A stretch of DNA of 64,000 nucleotides from Bipolaris cookei (taxonomy: Eukaryota > Ascomycota > Dothideomycetes > Pleosporales > Pleosporaceae): positions 390,794 to 454,793 of the forward strand of contig NRSV01000015.1 in NCBI GenBank assembly GCA_002286855.1, in the 5' to 3' direction. A program made the translations under genes and the position numbers. Every line of letters begins with the position of its first letter. Position 1 is the first letter of the stretch. Positions 31,427 through 44,800 of the stretch are shown here, piece after piece. The notes under the pieces were generated by a model. That model saw nothing but the letters and a program-made list of their open reading frames with translations, had not been told where the DNA came from and did no database searches.

Positions 31427-33751
31427 TTTGACGACGTAATGGAAAAAGCTGGGTTCAAAGTAAACTTAACGATTCCTATCCTCTATGAATATAACCATGG
31501 TTATCAGAGCTCTGCTCTGAAACCAGGCAGCCAGCTTATCAGCGGCTATGTTGCTTGTCGGCGGCTATGTTGCTTGGCGGCGAAATGTGCCAGGTATGAC
31601 TGCCCCACGTTGGCGAAGGTTATTCGTCGCCCCTGTTATTGAAATAGCTGATCCAGTCTGTGTCAAACCTCATATATTTCTTACTTAAGTCTTGCTATAT
31701 TTTTTACTATAGTCGTAGACAGAAGAAGAAGATAAGAGTGTTTCTTTTCGAGATATAAGATGAGTACGATGATGGCTGTTAAAAGTTCTCACTTACAGTG
31801 TGTTCTGTGGGCTATAGTTACCTCGACTACAGGGTGAGTATGGCCTGTGGAGAATTGTCATAATCTCGTAGCTAGCATTGCGGATGCTGGCAGCCGTTTC
31901 GATGCAAACCATATAGCGATCATACTGAGATTGCGCGTCGTTTGGGGGCGGTTATTGCATGGCACAATCATTTCTAGTTTCTCCGCCCCACCACTTGCAT
32001 CGCATCCTGTATGGGCTCTTTGTCGGACCCATTAAATGCATCCTACTATAGCGCCCAGTATTCCTGCAATCATTATCGGTTCCCATCTCAAAGCATCTTC
32101 ACCGATAACCCTCATAACCTTATCAGTTTGGGACCCAAATTCGCACGAGCGTCGTCCTGAATCAAATCCTGGCTTTCTGCGGCGTCGGACTGATGTCGCA
32201 GAATGATCTTTTTGAGCTACAACTGTTTCTGCCAAATAACGGATGTCGTAGCTGGGTACTAATATAAAGCTCGCTGGTGAGGTTGGACATCCGCTTTAGC
32301 ACGTTGATTTTGGCGAGGATGCCCGATCTATTTCTCCAGATATGCCTGCAAAGACACAGGGGTTCAAATTATCTTTGCTTGTGCAGTGCTGTAGCAGAGT
32401 GAGTGCTTCGGTAGATGAGAGGAGATGCTCGCGCAGCGCTTGGCGTGGTATTATGGAGAGCGCGATACCGTCTATGGATATATTGCCGTTAATTTGGGAG
32501 ATGAAGTGAAGAGAGATCGATGAATGTTTTGAAGTCGGGGGCGCCGATAAAGGTCGTTTTGAGGGTGTGCGAGACTTTTAGAGAGGTTGGTCATGACTGT
32601 GGATTCTTTCTAGCCTGCTGTTAGGTTGAAGAAGATGATTTGGGCACTTGACTAAGAATCCACAGACCTTGGTTGCTCGAAATTTGGAAGACTTTGCTAC
32701 GATGAAAATCGAGTTATGTTTTGAGATATATACCTAGTGTTTTGTCTTGATAATGGTTGTTGTACGCTGCGTACTATTTGACAATGTATTACGGGAAGAT
32801 GAGAATGAACATATAGAAAGCTCTGAGGAAAAAATAATAAAATAATCCAGGACCGAGCATGCCAACGTTTAAGGGTTAATATTTGCAGACAGATCTTTGG
32901 TGCGCCGTTGTTGCCCATCAACTTCCGTGACTACTGAAGTTTTCACCAGAGCACTGAGAGTGATGATCATGTAACCGCCGTACTAGACTTCTTTCTTCTA
33001 GGTCTGTACGTATACTGAGTTTCGATTGAAGGCCTTTCCTAATAGTGGGTTAGCGGCAATGACGGCCTCGTGCAATCAGGTCCAAGCAGACTGGCAAAAG
33101 TAAAATATTTGTAATCTCATCAAGCCCATAAATAACATGATTCAAAATAAAAATGAGATATGCAGAGTGAACAGTTCGAGAAAGATTGGCATGGACTTAC
33201 CTGCCTCTACTGAGGTTCGAGCCGCTGTCATCCATACTCTGTTGGGTGGACTGGCGATTATGTGACCTGTATGATGTGATATCAGTTAGCATACATACCA
33301 GACTAACATCTCCCGTCCGAATACTTGCAATTGATTCCAAAGGAAAAATTGAATATTTGTCTTCAATTCAGTTTCTTAGTAAAATAGTCCGCACCTAGTC
33401 TCGATAGTAAGACAGAGAGTTACACGAACTCAACAACACGATAGAACCAGATGCTGATGACGTCACAGTACGCACCTGTTCCTGCAGCATTAAACATCAC
33501 ACAGAGCGACGGCAACACAAGAAATCGTTCAATGCAGATTCCAAGTTGACACAGAGCTCCTACCCTCCGGTGACTACTAGGCAATATCTGCCTGCGCTAT
33601 GTAGGCAAGCTAGATGCCTATTTCCTGCTGCCTTAAAACCGATTGATAAGACGCAACCACGGGAATCTAAAGCCAGCAGCACCACCGCTGTCCAAAAAAC
33701 AACACAAAAGAACGTGCCAGTATTCTATTAACATAATCGGCTTTCATCGAA
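31427..33751. other. 2.3 kb degenerate intergenic DNA
   Basis: No intact gene. It contains a 19-bp tandem duplication (31543-31580) and short minus-strand coding-like scraps at 32030-32520 (for example LSIIPRQALREHLLSSTEALTLLQ and YDIRYLAETVVAQKDHS). The scraps are separated by stops and frameshifts and probably represent an unidentified decayed gene. Confidence 0.5.
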
Positions 33752-35587
33752 ATGTTTACGGTCCTCTTATTCATCCTTGGCCTCAACACGACACTAGGGG
33801 CAGCATGCGATGGCGGGGAGCAAAACGCAACATGTGTGCTGGATACCGACCCGCTACGACAGCCCTTTCCCTTCTTTTTCCCACCTCGAGATGCAGAAAA
33901 CACCTCTGCATTGTTCCCAATGCCAAAATGTCAAGGAATCACGCTTGAAGAAGCCACTATCGACCAACTACAAGGGTACCTAAGTGACAGAACCATCACG
34001 TCTGTCGATCTCCTCAGATGCTACCTCGATAGAGTACACCAAGTTGATAAATACATCAATTCGATCATGGAACTTAATCCAGATGCCGAGAAAATAGCTA
34101 TTGCACTTGACGCCGAGCGTGTTGCTGGTCGCGTACGAGGCGCACTACATGGTATACCGTGCATTGTCAAAGACAACATTGCGACCAAAGACCGGATGGA
34201 GACTACGGCAGGAAGCTGGATGCTAATGGGAAGCATGGTATCTCGAGATGCGCATGTTGTTGCGAAGTTACGGGAAGCAGGTGCTCTTCTCATGGGCAAA
34301 GCAACCATGTCTGAATGGGCGGACATGCGATTGAACAACTATTTGGAAGGGTACTTGGCAAGAGGCGGTTAGGCGAGGAGTCCATACAACCTGACTGTCA
34401 ATCCTGGAGGAAGTAGTACGGGAAGTGCAGCAGCGGTAGCTGCGAATATCGTTACTTTCTCGCTAGGCAAGCTCAAGTCCTCAAAGATACATCTCCGATC
34501 CAATATTGACACATCACCAGGCACCGAAACAGACGGCAATGTGATTAACCCTGCAGAACGCAACGCCCTAGTCGGCATCAAACCCACCGTAGGCCTCACC
34601 TCCCGCGCCGGCGTGATCCCAGAAAGCATCCACCAAGACACCATCGGCACCTTCGGCCGCACCGTCCGCGACGCCGCCTACGCCCTCGACGCAATCTACG
34701 GCATCGACCCCTACGACAACTACACTTTCGCCCAGCACGGCAAAACACCTCAAGCCGGCTACACCTCCTTCCTCTCCAACGCCTCCGCCCTCTCAACCGC
34801 AACCTTCGGCTTCCCCTGGCACACCTTCTGGACGCACACCCCACCTGTTCAACAATCTCACCTCCTCTCCCTCCTCATCCTCCTCCAATCCGCCGGCGCA
34901 ACAATTCTCAACGCCACTGAACTCCCCCACTACCGCACCATCATCTCCCCTGACGGCTGGAATTGGGACTACGGCTCCACCCGCGGCTTCCCAAATGAAT
35001 CCGAATACACAGTCGTTAAAACAGATTTCTATCAAAACATCCGGATGTACCTTTCTTCCCTTGACAACACATCAATTCGTAGCCTCGAAGATATAGTCGC
35101 GTTCAACTATGCTAACGATGGGACCGAGGGCGGTTATGCGTGGCCCGCGGGTATCCCAGCGTTTTACTCCGGACAAGACGGGTTTCTCGCGTCTCTAGAA
35201 ACGCAGGGTGTGATGGACGAAACGTATTACCAAGCGCTATCCTTCATCCAGCGGACTACGCGTGAGGAGGGAATCGATGCGGCACTCACACATGAGGGAC
35301 GCAAGATCGATGTGCTGCTTGTGCCGGCGGATGTAGGGCAAACGTACCAGGTTGCGGCGCAAGCGGGGTATCCGATGGTTACGGTGCCGGTGGGAGTGAG
35401 TAAGGAAACGGGAATGCCGTTTGGATTGGGGATTATGGGGAGTGCGTGGGGGGAAGGGGAGTTATTGAGGTGGGCGAGTGCGATTGAAGATTTGACGAGG
35501 GGAGAGCGCGGGAGGGAGGATATGATGAGGACGATGCCGAGGTGGTTTGGGTATATGGAGAGGAATATTCCGGTTAGGAATCTGTAG
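33752..35587 (+). pseudogene. Secreted amidase-signature hydrolase, inactivated
   Basis: Reading 33752-34466 plus 34521-35587 gives 593 codons with one internal TAG at 34370-34372. A signal peptide (1-17) is followed by the amidase-signature fold. The catalytic Lys140 is in IVKDNIAT and the cis-Ser motif NPGGSSTGSA is present. The nucleophile position in GTETDGNVINPA is Asn (AAT at 34538-34540) where the family has Ser. Just before the stop, three codons where related proteins usually show Ser are TTG Leu (34331, 34343, 34355). The stop stands where GGQ is expected. All are C-to-T or G-to-A type changes. The intron 34467-34520 uses a GC donor (G|GCAAGC) and is 54 nt. The 3' half is intact and GC-rich. 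Family members hydrolyse amides; here activity is very unlikely. Confidence 0.8.
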
Positions 35588-35782
35588 GGTCGGGGGAGAT
35601 AATGGAGTGGGAGGCTTTGTTGGTTGTTCATGTGGTTTAGCCTAGGGAGGACGGGATACAGTTTTATTATGCAGGTATAGCATAGCGATACAACCAACGT
35701 CTTTAGCAATCCAAAAGTGTATATGTTATTCAAATTACAACTCTAAAATTTTACCAAGCAAAGCCCACGAATAGAATTAATT

Positions 35783-38700
35783 CTAAAAAATATCCTCCAA
35801 ACCAGCCTCACCCCACGACGTTTCACCCTTTGCAACGCGATCTCTGATTTTCCAGTACTCGTGGTTGAAAACCCAGTACTCCTCACCGGTAATATCGCAC
35901 GTGCCCTTTGTGAACCATCTAGGCTGGAACTCTTTACCCTCTGCCTCTCGTTGCCGCCTTGTAGCACGCTGCTTCTCTTCTACGCGGTTCTTTTCCGTGG
36001 CCGCAAAGTCGTACTCACCATCTTCCATGGCGCGCTGATCAGGCCGGAGTCTGGTGTCTGTTGGAGCAATGATTGGGCGCAACTTATCGTTGATAGCGTT
36101 GAGCGTCACGACAAATGGAGTAAGATTGAAGGGTATGCCGGTTGGACGCTCGTTGCACTGCCAGACAAGGAAAGCCTTGTTGTCGTCGTGTTTTGATGTC
36201 TTGCCACCCTTGTCAATGTCTGCATCCTCAAAGCCAGGGGTGAACCTAGCGTAGATCTTGTCATTCCATCGCCCGCCGATGCTCCAGCGCACTCGGCCTT
36301 CTGCATCCAAGACTTTTCCGACAACCTGGTATGCTGAAGAGGCTTTCCAGCCACGAGGCTTGAAATCCAACAAACACTTCTCGCCAGTAGTCCAGTTGGT
36401 GATTTCCATGAGGCCGTAGTTGTCGATGACGGGGTTTCCGGTAATGATGCCGATGACGGTAGATGTGACCTTCTTCCACGTGTACATTTCCTCTTTTCCA
36501 CCTGTTGCAGTGGGTCGCAGTCGCAGGAACCAAGTACCCAGTGGATTAATGTCGAAGGATTTGCCATAAAACTTTGACTTTACCGCCGACTCACCCTATA
36601 TATCGTCAGATGATGCTATGAAGGATGAATTCCAGAACGTACATAGTAATCCCATTTCTTGGACTCTGCAAAGGCAGCACCAATGGGTGGATGATGGCTG
36701 ACCTGCTCAATAAAGAAGCGGTAGCCCTTGTCCGGTCTGGCATACTCATAAGTTTCAGCAAGGAGGGGATTGAAAGGCTTAGCAACACGCCCAATGGTAG
36801 AAGCGTATTCCGAAGCTGCAAATGCAGCGACATAAAGCAGTCGTTCCGTGGAGTCTGACCGTTCGACAGCAGTGTCGAGAAGGTCGGTGTATTCCATATC
36901 CTCCGCCACACGTTGGAGTAGCGATGTTGGCTCGTTGAAGGATACCGGCAGCGTCATCTTGGTCATGTCCTTGCCAATCATGGACTTGAGAATTCCCTAG
37001 CTAGTCGTTAGTATTGTGTAAAGTGGTAGTGAAATCGAACATACCCAAAGTGAAATCTTGGGCCTGTCGTCGACATCCATTGCTAGTCGCTTTCGTGGGC
37101 CATCCTCGTAACCTGCCCACGCAGTGGCAATTTCCATAGACTTTTTCTCGAATGGATCTTCGGAAGAGTCAGGGGCGCTGCTATCCACATCTTGAGGAGC
37201 GCTGGGAGCGGGCATCTCTACAACCTCGACTTCACCAGCACCGATTGCATCGAAGAACTCTTCGTCATCTTCAGACTCAGAGTCGGAAATGTGGGCCACA
37301 ATGTCTGCCAGGGTGGCCTTTTTCCTAATCTTTTGGGTTTGTGTAGATGTGCCTACGGGCGCTGTCGCCTCCTTTTGCTGCGCAGCGTCCTCTTGTGCAT
37401 CGGTAAATTCATCTTCGTCTTGCTTTCCTTGTGTTCCAGCCTCAGTTTTCTCAAAGCCTTCCAACGCTTCCCGGAGTGCTTTTTTCTGCTTTCGCCGCTT
37501 TTCCTCCGACTCGCCTATCCTGTTCTCAAGCTCTTCTTGTTCCTTTGCGACCTTGGCCATGCTCTCTTCCCACATGCGACGCACATTTGCTTCGCGATCT
37601 AGTCGGTATTGCCAGTAAGCATCACGGTCCCTGGATATTCTGAGAAGATCTCCGATAAGTCCTTTGAGGTTGCCAATGGCTGATTCGTACGAGGCCAGCG
37701 CTTGCAGCATCATAGGATCAGAAATCTGCATGTTGGGCGACCGTTCCTTTTCTGTCTGCAGTGCTGCAGAAACAGATGTCAACAAATCAAGCTGCAGCTT
37801 CGCGGACTGCGCAGTGATGTTGAAGGCATCCTTGCTCTGCGGCTTCATCTCGTGACTGCTCGAATCGTCCCCATACTCATCATCGTCGTCGTCATCGCCA
37901 GCAACAGTCGCTGTTCCCATGTGACTGACCAGTCTGTCGAGACCCTGGCTGTGCATACTAGGCTCATAGACGCTACCGGGATCTTCTGTGACACTGATCG
38001 CAGTTCGCGAAGACGTGGCATCGACGCTGTTCAAAGGAATGTTTAGATTAGATGCTGGGATATGTTAGTATGTAGAGAGACGTCTTCTAGAGCAACTCAC
38101 TGGTTGGGTGCTGCTTGGAGCCGCTGGCTATCTTGGAGCTCCCAAGGCTGGAAGAGTCGCCCTCACCCTTGATCTGCTCAATCTTGGCCTGCTTGAGCAT
38201 TTCTTGGTCCTGAGTAGCTCGCTTTTCTTCTTCGCGCGCTTCGTCCTTGGCCCACTGAATCGCATTGTTCAATGCCCAGTACCATCGTTTGGCCTCGACT
38301 TGATGGTTAGCCTTGAGATGGTACTTTACAGACGATTTGCCTTGAATCTCAAAGCGCTGCTTGTCCTGGGGATCCATGTACAACTTGGCGATGCGCATGT
38401 TAATAGCACCACGGCATGCAGATCCCGTATCATCTTGGTGCTTGTAGTAGCTCAACACACCGTCTTCAAGGACGAACCAACGTAGCTTGTAGCCAGTCGT
38501 GTAGTTTGTCCACTTCTTCAGGTATCCCTTCATCTCGCGCGACTCCTTGACGCCCATTCCAATCTCTGCAGCTGCCTGTCCTGGTGGTGCGCCAGCGAGG
38601 ATAGTCTTCTCCTGTATTCCTCTTTGTGCGGCTGCGGCTGCGGGTGATCGCTTCAAGATTGCGCGGGTACGGTCGTCCTTGGTGTAGTCCTGGGGAAGCT

Positions 38701-39803
38701 TACCCTTGCGGTCGCGGCGAAATGGGTCGGCTCCGTTCAATAAGAGTAGCTGAGCCAGTTTGACATCCTTTTTCTTTGCGGCTTCATGCAGAAGCGTGCC
38801 TCCAGCGTCGACGACAACCGGATCGGTCGCTAGCTCGCCGCCATTGACGTCGAGAGTGCTCTTGACCCGACCATCCTGAAGAATCTTCTCTAGCGCATCC
38901 ATGTCCCCTGACATGACCATTTGTTGTATCTTCTTCACGTATGTGTCAATGAAGATGGACCGTGACAGCTGCAGGGCCTGGAAGATGTCTGGTGTACGGG
39001 CGAGATCTAGCGGGGTTTGGCCATTGTAGTTGGTCGCCGAGTCGTTGATGCCGGGCTGGTCGAGTAGCATGCGCACAACTGCAGTGCGGCCGAGTATGGC
39101 AGCAAGGTGAAGTGGTGTGTTGCCATCGCGGTCGCGGCCGTTGATGTCGACGGGTGAATCTGACGATGCAGTAGCATTTGACAGGACGAATTCAATCACT
39201 GGTAGCTCTGCGCACTGTATGGCTAAGTGCAGGATTGAAGTTCCCTCTGTGCGTGTATTGGGGAGCTGTATTGACGACCTGCTGCTCTCGCCGTCGGCTG
39301 GGCTTGATTGCTCCCGGATTGCGCGCGATATAGCTGCCGTGTCGCCATTTCGCAGCGACTCAAAAACTCTAAACAGCTTCACCGACTGCTCAATGGAAGT
39401 TGCCTTTGTGGGAGAGGTGGGTGTCTGCTGGATGCTAGGAGACGAGGGACTAAGTGCGTCTTGGCTTGGACCGGGACCGGACATGCTAGTGGAAAGATGC
39501 GGGTTCTTTTTGGGGAGACTGCGGCCGTGTCCCGGCGCGTTGTATCCTTTGATCTGAGCGGCGTGCTGCGAGGTGGCCGACGTAGCTGAACCTGGGGGAG
39601 AGTTCTCGCTAGGCTCGGGCGTGTCGCCGTCGGGCTTTGATGACACGCGGGACAGGAGGTTCTTCACACTGGCCGACTTGGAGCGCTTGTGCCTGTGTAA
39701 GTAGGCAGTCAGTGATGACCCTTAGCAACCGCAACCCGTGTCTTTCATACAGATCCCCGCCGTGACGATTGGCAGGCTTGGGGCCGAGCACTTACCCTTC
39801 CAT
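35783..39803 (-). CDS. OSH1: Oxysterol-binding protein, Osh1/Osh2 type
   Basis: Five minus-strand exons (39803-39796, 39692-38101, 38054-37045, 36996-36643, 36595-35783) give 1258 residues. Seen in order: ankyrin repeats (about 125-330, for example GNTPLHLAAILGRTAVVRMLL), PH domain (about 385-485, REMKGYLKKW...WYWALNNAIQWA), coiled coil, an FFAT-like motif EFFDAI at 37243-37260 in an acidic context, and the lipid-transfer ORD with the fingerprint EQVSHHPP at 36685-36708. Osh1/2 proteins exchange sterol and PI4P at ER contact sites, where FFAT binds the VAP protein Scs2. The first coding exon is only 8 nt (ATGGAAGG). It is supported by good donor and acceptor sites and frame. Confidence 0.93.
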
Positions 39804-40207
39804 GGCCGCTTGATTGGCCGACCAGCCCAGAGATACAGCAGGACGCGTGTAGGATGTCAGTAAAGACGGGAGGGGTTTTTGCGGGTTTGGTGTTCAATTG
39901 AAGTCAAGTAGACTGCACAAAGGAAGACTGTGCAACCAATGAATGTACTATGTATGTGCTTGACAGCCAGGCTTCGTATAGGGGTCTAGGCTTTGCTTGC
40001 GGCCAGGGAAACTGATAGCGGGGCGCTCGTCAAGCTTGGGGTTTCGTCAGAGGCGCGGGCTCACTAGCCACACCAGCCACACCAGCCAATCACGCGCCTC
40101 GGAGCTTTGCACGCCGCCGCCTATCACGTCCTCGTCTTCCAAGATTCTCTAGACTAAAACAATTGATATGTTATGTTACATACATTAATTTACACTCATC
40201 TGGTACC
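39804..40207. other. Intergenic, OSH1 promoter
   Basis: Contains a short CCACACCAG tandem near 40066-40086. No gene seen. Confidence 0.5.
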
Positions 40208-41363
40208 TTACGCCGCGTCCCCACTAATTAGAACAATGGTGCTTCCTAGCTGTCGCCGCAGGTCCTCCCTTTGCACATCGTGTGTATCTTCTACCTCACC
40301 CCACTGCACCGTCTGCCACTTGACCTCCAAACTGCTTGCCTCAGCCGCTTCGTTGATACCAAAACGACTACCCGCAGCTGCTGGCCGTGATTGCGCAAAT
40401 GCCTCGCTCCATTCATGCACCAGCCGTGCGCTGACGAGCAGGCTCTTGGATGCCAGCACTGCCCGCTCCAGCCCCGCAAGCTCATAGGCGGGGAGGCCTG
40501 CACACCAACCGCGGATTACTTCCTGCGTCATCTTGGGCTGCTCTATGGGGATGATGGAGTTGGGGTCAAGTGTGGGCTTAATATCAACACCAGGAAACAC
40601 GTGCGTCTGGAGGTATACAATAATGCTCGTAGCCACCTCTTCCTGAATCTGGCGCAGCGTCTTCCCGTCCTGCAGCGTGTCGTTGATGACCTTTTCGGGC
40701 GCCCAGCAGAGGAGTGTGTCGGTAGCGAGCACACGCATAAAGTAGGCGAGGATGTCGTTCCGGATGTTGGACTGTCCTACCCTATCCGCCGCATCAATGT
40801 CAATGGCACGTGCAGCCAGCGACGTCATGGGGATGTAATCATTCTTGAGCGCCTGCTGTGCGCTCATGAGAAGGTCCCACTCGAGGGCAATGGCAGCCGC
40901 GAGCTGGGGCTTGGAGGCGGGAACGGTGAGGATCTGCTTGTTGGGCATTCGGACGGGGCGGTGATCGAGGAAGATCTGTAGGCCGCTATCCGTCTTCTTG
41001 ACCGAGACGTCTTTCCAGAAACGCTTGGCTAGTATGCTCTTTGGCTTGTTGGAGGGGGTGTAGGACTCGCGCATCTCGCGCGCCTGCTTCATCATGTCGG
41101 CCTGCCGCCTCTTCCTCGCAACCCGTTGCGCTGCATCTGAAGGTTGGGCCTGGGGCGTCTCAGGTGGTGGTCCGGGCACTGTGCGCCGTTAACGGGTGAA
41201 TGGGCACATGTGGTGCAAAACCGTGCGTACCTGACGGGTGAGGCAGAGGCGTCGCGCTCCGCGCAGCCGACGTGTGCAGGCATTGGCACAGTGACGGCCT
41301 GCTGTAGACTCGCTGCGGTGCAGCCAGGCGGATCTTTGCCAATGCTGGGCGGATCGACTCCAT
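40208..41363 (-). CDS. ATP12: ATP12, mitochondrial F1-ATPase assembly chaperone
   Basis: Exons 41363-41231 and 41178-40208 give 367 residues. Atp12 binds F1 alpha subunits in the mitochondrial matrix during ATP-synthase assembly. The first exon is a basic, Arg/Ser/Ala-rich presequence (MESIRPALAKIRLAAPQR) as expected. The ATP12 domain begins with KRFWKDVSVKKTDSGLQIFLDHRPVRMP and continues with LAAAIALEWDL. It includes the conserved DTLLCWAPE segment and the closing GLERAVLASKSLLVSARL-EWSEAF block. Intron 41179-41230 has donor GTACGC and acceptor CACAG, giving Val at the junction. Confidence 0.93.
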
Positions 41364-41836
41364 GGTGGCGGGGGATGGGATGGATTTCAGCGTCTGCCCG
41401 ACAATGATGGGACGTCGAGTAGACCCGGCGCGGCGACTTTTTTTCTTGCCGGGCGCATGGACATAGCGCCCTGTGAAATCTGGGGTTCTCCGCTCTACAC
41501 GCACACGCACACGCCGCACACGCAAGCCGCACCACCCCCGTCCACCCCTTCTCGGTACTCGGGTTCTCTGTATTTGCTACATACACCTGCACCTCCGAGC
41601 AGCCATTGCAGCATCAGTCGATGGACCCACGCCGGCGTCTCTGAACATGCGCCTGCTTCCCCACAGCCTCTTGTCCCTCTGCATGTTCTCCACCCTCTGG
41701 TCTGGCTCGTCTCCGATCGGCCGTTGACGCGCTTCTGGCTGTCGCTACCCCACCCACCACTTGCTCCCCTGCATCGCCGCATCCCGCCTTTGATGCGGCC
41801 CCTTCCGCCCATCTTTGGCCTCGAACTCTGCTTTTC

Positions 41837-44800
41837 ATGAATCAAGCGGCTTCTCCGCCGGCCTCTGCGAATGCTGCCGTGCCCCAGCCCAAGCCCATCC
41901 GCTTCGTCACCAACCATGACGGGCCCTATGCCAAGCGCCGTCGCATCAACTCCGCCTGCTTGACATGTCGGAAGAAGAAGACGCGCTGTTCCGGTGAGGT
42001 CTGCCATATCTAAATTATAACCATTGATGCTAACAGTAGAACAGGTGAGCGCCCTGTTTGTGGTACTTGCACCCAAAACAAGCACGAGTGCGCTGGCTAC
42101 GGCGACGACAATGGCGCGGGCGATGCGCAGAAGAATAGCAAAAAGGCTCCTTCCCGACGAGCGAGCACAGTATCCAACAACAGCACCTTGGCCCTAAAAA
42201 ATGAGGCTCCTATCGACCCCCAGCTCACGCGACCGTCTATTCCACACACGACCTCCCAAGCGTCTGACTCCAGCACCGTCAATCCGTCACCTAAGTTGGA
42301 TATCGCCACTGGCAGTTCCGGCCTGACTTTGAGCACGCGCAATAGGATGCCGTACTTTCGGTACTTTGGCCCTACCGCCATTGTGCCTGGCCTGAGGCAG
42401 ATGGTCGTCAAGGTGCGCGGGAAACAACATGGAAGTGCCCAGACTACATCCGATCGTACGTATTACCCCGGGTTAGGAGTTGAATATTGTCGTGTGCAAA
42501 ACCTATGGCCTAAACAATTGAACTTAAACTGCTGCTGACTTTACCAGCGCACGTTGTCGAGTCCTCACCTGCTCAGCCTTCCGTAGGGTCGCCACCCGCA
42601 CAAGAAGCTCGTACCCCGATAGAGATACCCATATACGATGCTTCGTCTATGTCTCCAAGTCCGCTCATCACCCACCTCTGCAAGGTCTTCTTCGCCCACC
42701 TCGGCTGCTCATTCCCGTTTCTGCAAAGAGAAAGGTTCATGCGCGACTTGGAGGAGAAGCAAGTGGATGCCATACTCGTAGACGCTGTTTGTGCCTTGGC
42801 GGCTCGCTTCTCGACACATCCCATGTTGATGGGCAACAACAACAATCACAAAGATAGCGAGAATGAAGGCTCCAAGCTTCAACCCTCGGAATACGGCCAG
42901 GCATTTGCGCAAAGAGCAAAGTCCGCAATTCCAGACGCCTTTCCATGTCCCAGTGTGGCGGTGGTGCAAGCTGCTCTTCTCCTCGCCTACGACGAATTCG
43001 GCGCAAGCCGAGATAGTGGCTTATGGATGTATCTTGGAATAGCTATTCGCATGGCTCAGGATTTGGGAATGCAGTCTGTAGGAGGTCTCAAGTATGAAGG
43101 GCGTCACGGGCCAACGCCGAGTTCGGTCAAGAGTAACACAGAAGAGTTACGGCCGTCGGAGCACGCTGCGTCAAAAGACGGTCGTGAAAGGAGCGCCGAA
43201 GAACAAGAGCAGCGGGCGGCTGAGCGTGAGAGATTGGACACTTTCTGGTCAATCTTCTTCCTGGATCGAGTCATCTCATCTGGCACCGGGCGTCCGGTTA
43301 CCCTGCGCGACCGCGACATTGAAATTTCTTTCCCTTCTCTGGACGAGGTCGATTCTTCTGGATGGCCACTACCCTACCCTGCTTTGATTCGAGTTATCCA
43401 TCTCTATGGACGCGTGACTGATTTGCTGAACCGCATCAGAAGTGCTGCCGACGTCACACCAGAACTTCACAAGCAATTAGGAGTTTGGGAAGACCGACTG
43501 ACCAACATCTATCAAAACCTTTCGCCTAAGTTGCACTTTAATGCTGTAAACTTCCAGCAATACGTCAAACTGAACCAGGGAACAAACTTCTTGTTGCTCC
43601 ACTGTTGGTTCCACACGTTAATCGTTCTGCTGCACCAACCGACACTCTTGAGAACTTTCGAGGGTACACCTCAGCTGCAATCTAACCACAGCAGAGAGCT
43701 CTCCATGTCTTCTGCAAAGACTGTTGCCGATATACTAGCTTTCACAGAGCTTATAGATGTGAAGACTGGCATGGGTAACCCGTTTACTAGGTTTGTTCAG
43801 CCATGTCCTATCTGCCTCAATGGTGAGACTAACACCGCTACAGCCAGCCTATATACATCGCTGCGTGTGCTTTTCTCAAGGAGACGGCTATCCACTCTGC
43901 ATCATCTCAACCTCATTCCCGTCCTACAAGCCCTAATCGAAATGAAGACAATAACCAGAAAGCATCCATTGGCAACTTGCTTGACCGTCTTGACAGTGCC
44001 AGTTCTTCCATCAACGATCGGGAACAGAAGCAGACTGCTGCAAAGCATACACTACTTGCGTCTGCTGCCAACCAAAACTACCAACGTTGCTACCGTGCTC
44101 TAAAGGCCCTCGAGACCTACTGGGCAGGGGTCAAATACATCATGACAGTGCTCGATCAAAAAGCGAAGGGGGTTTGCGATCCCCTGCTTTACACTGCGGA
44201 AGAGATGGAGAGCGCTTTGGAGGCACCCCGACCGGAACCATCATTCACTAGCCCGGGCTGGAGGAGGAAGCTTAGTTGGGGCACATACTTGACGGCTCAG
44301 AACTCGGACGTGGATGTTGCCAAGATGGCAGCTGCAATTAGGAAAGGCGCGCGATCCCCAAAGTTGCCTGGCTCTCCAATGGTGCACCCCAGTCAAGGTA
44401 TGTAACTCATCCCAACGTTTTTGACCATTTCATTAACTTGTGCGTAGCAATAGGATGGTCGCTTACGGGAACCATGAACTCGCCTTCGACAAACGTCGCC
44501 GTCATGTACACTTCCGAGAACGGCGAAGGTCGAACCACAAAGCCACCGCCTCCCCATCAAACACTAGCCAGCGCACAACCTTCCATTGCATCCTTGATAT
44601 CCGATCCACCCATCAAATTCGAGCCACAACAGTCCTTAACATCACCACCGAGCATCTCACGCTTCAGCTCATCATCAATGCCCCCACCGCCACCCAACCA
44701 AGCCTACGGCAACATTCCCAACCCCGACCCTGTCATGGTCTCCGACGCCGACCTCCTCCTAAACCTACACTCCCCCTTCTCCAGCAATTCCCCCGCCGCA

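Noticed and set aside
34568..34844. Arg/Gly-rich minus frames inside the amidase
   Set aside because: Shadow frames of GC-rich third codon positions in the sense gene.
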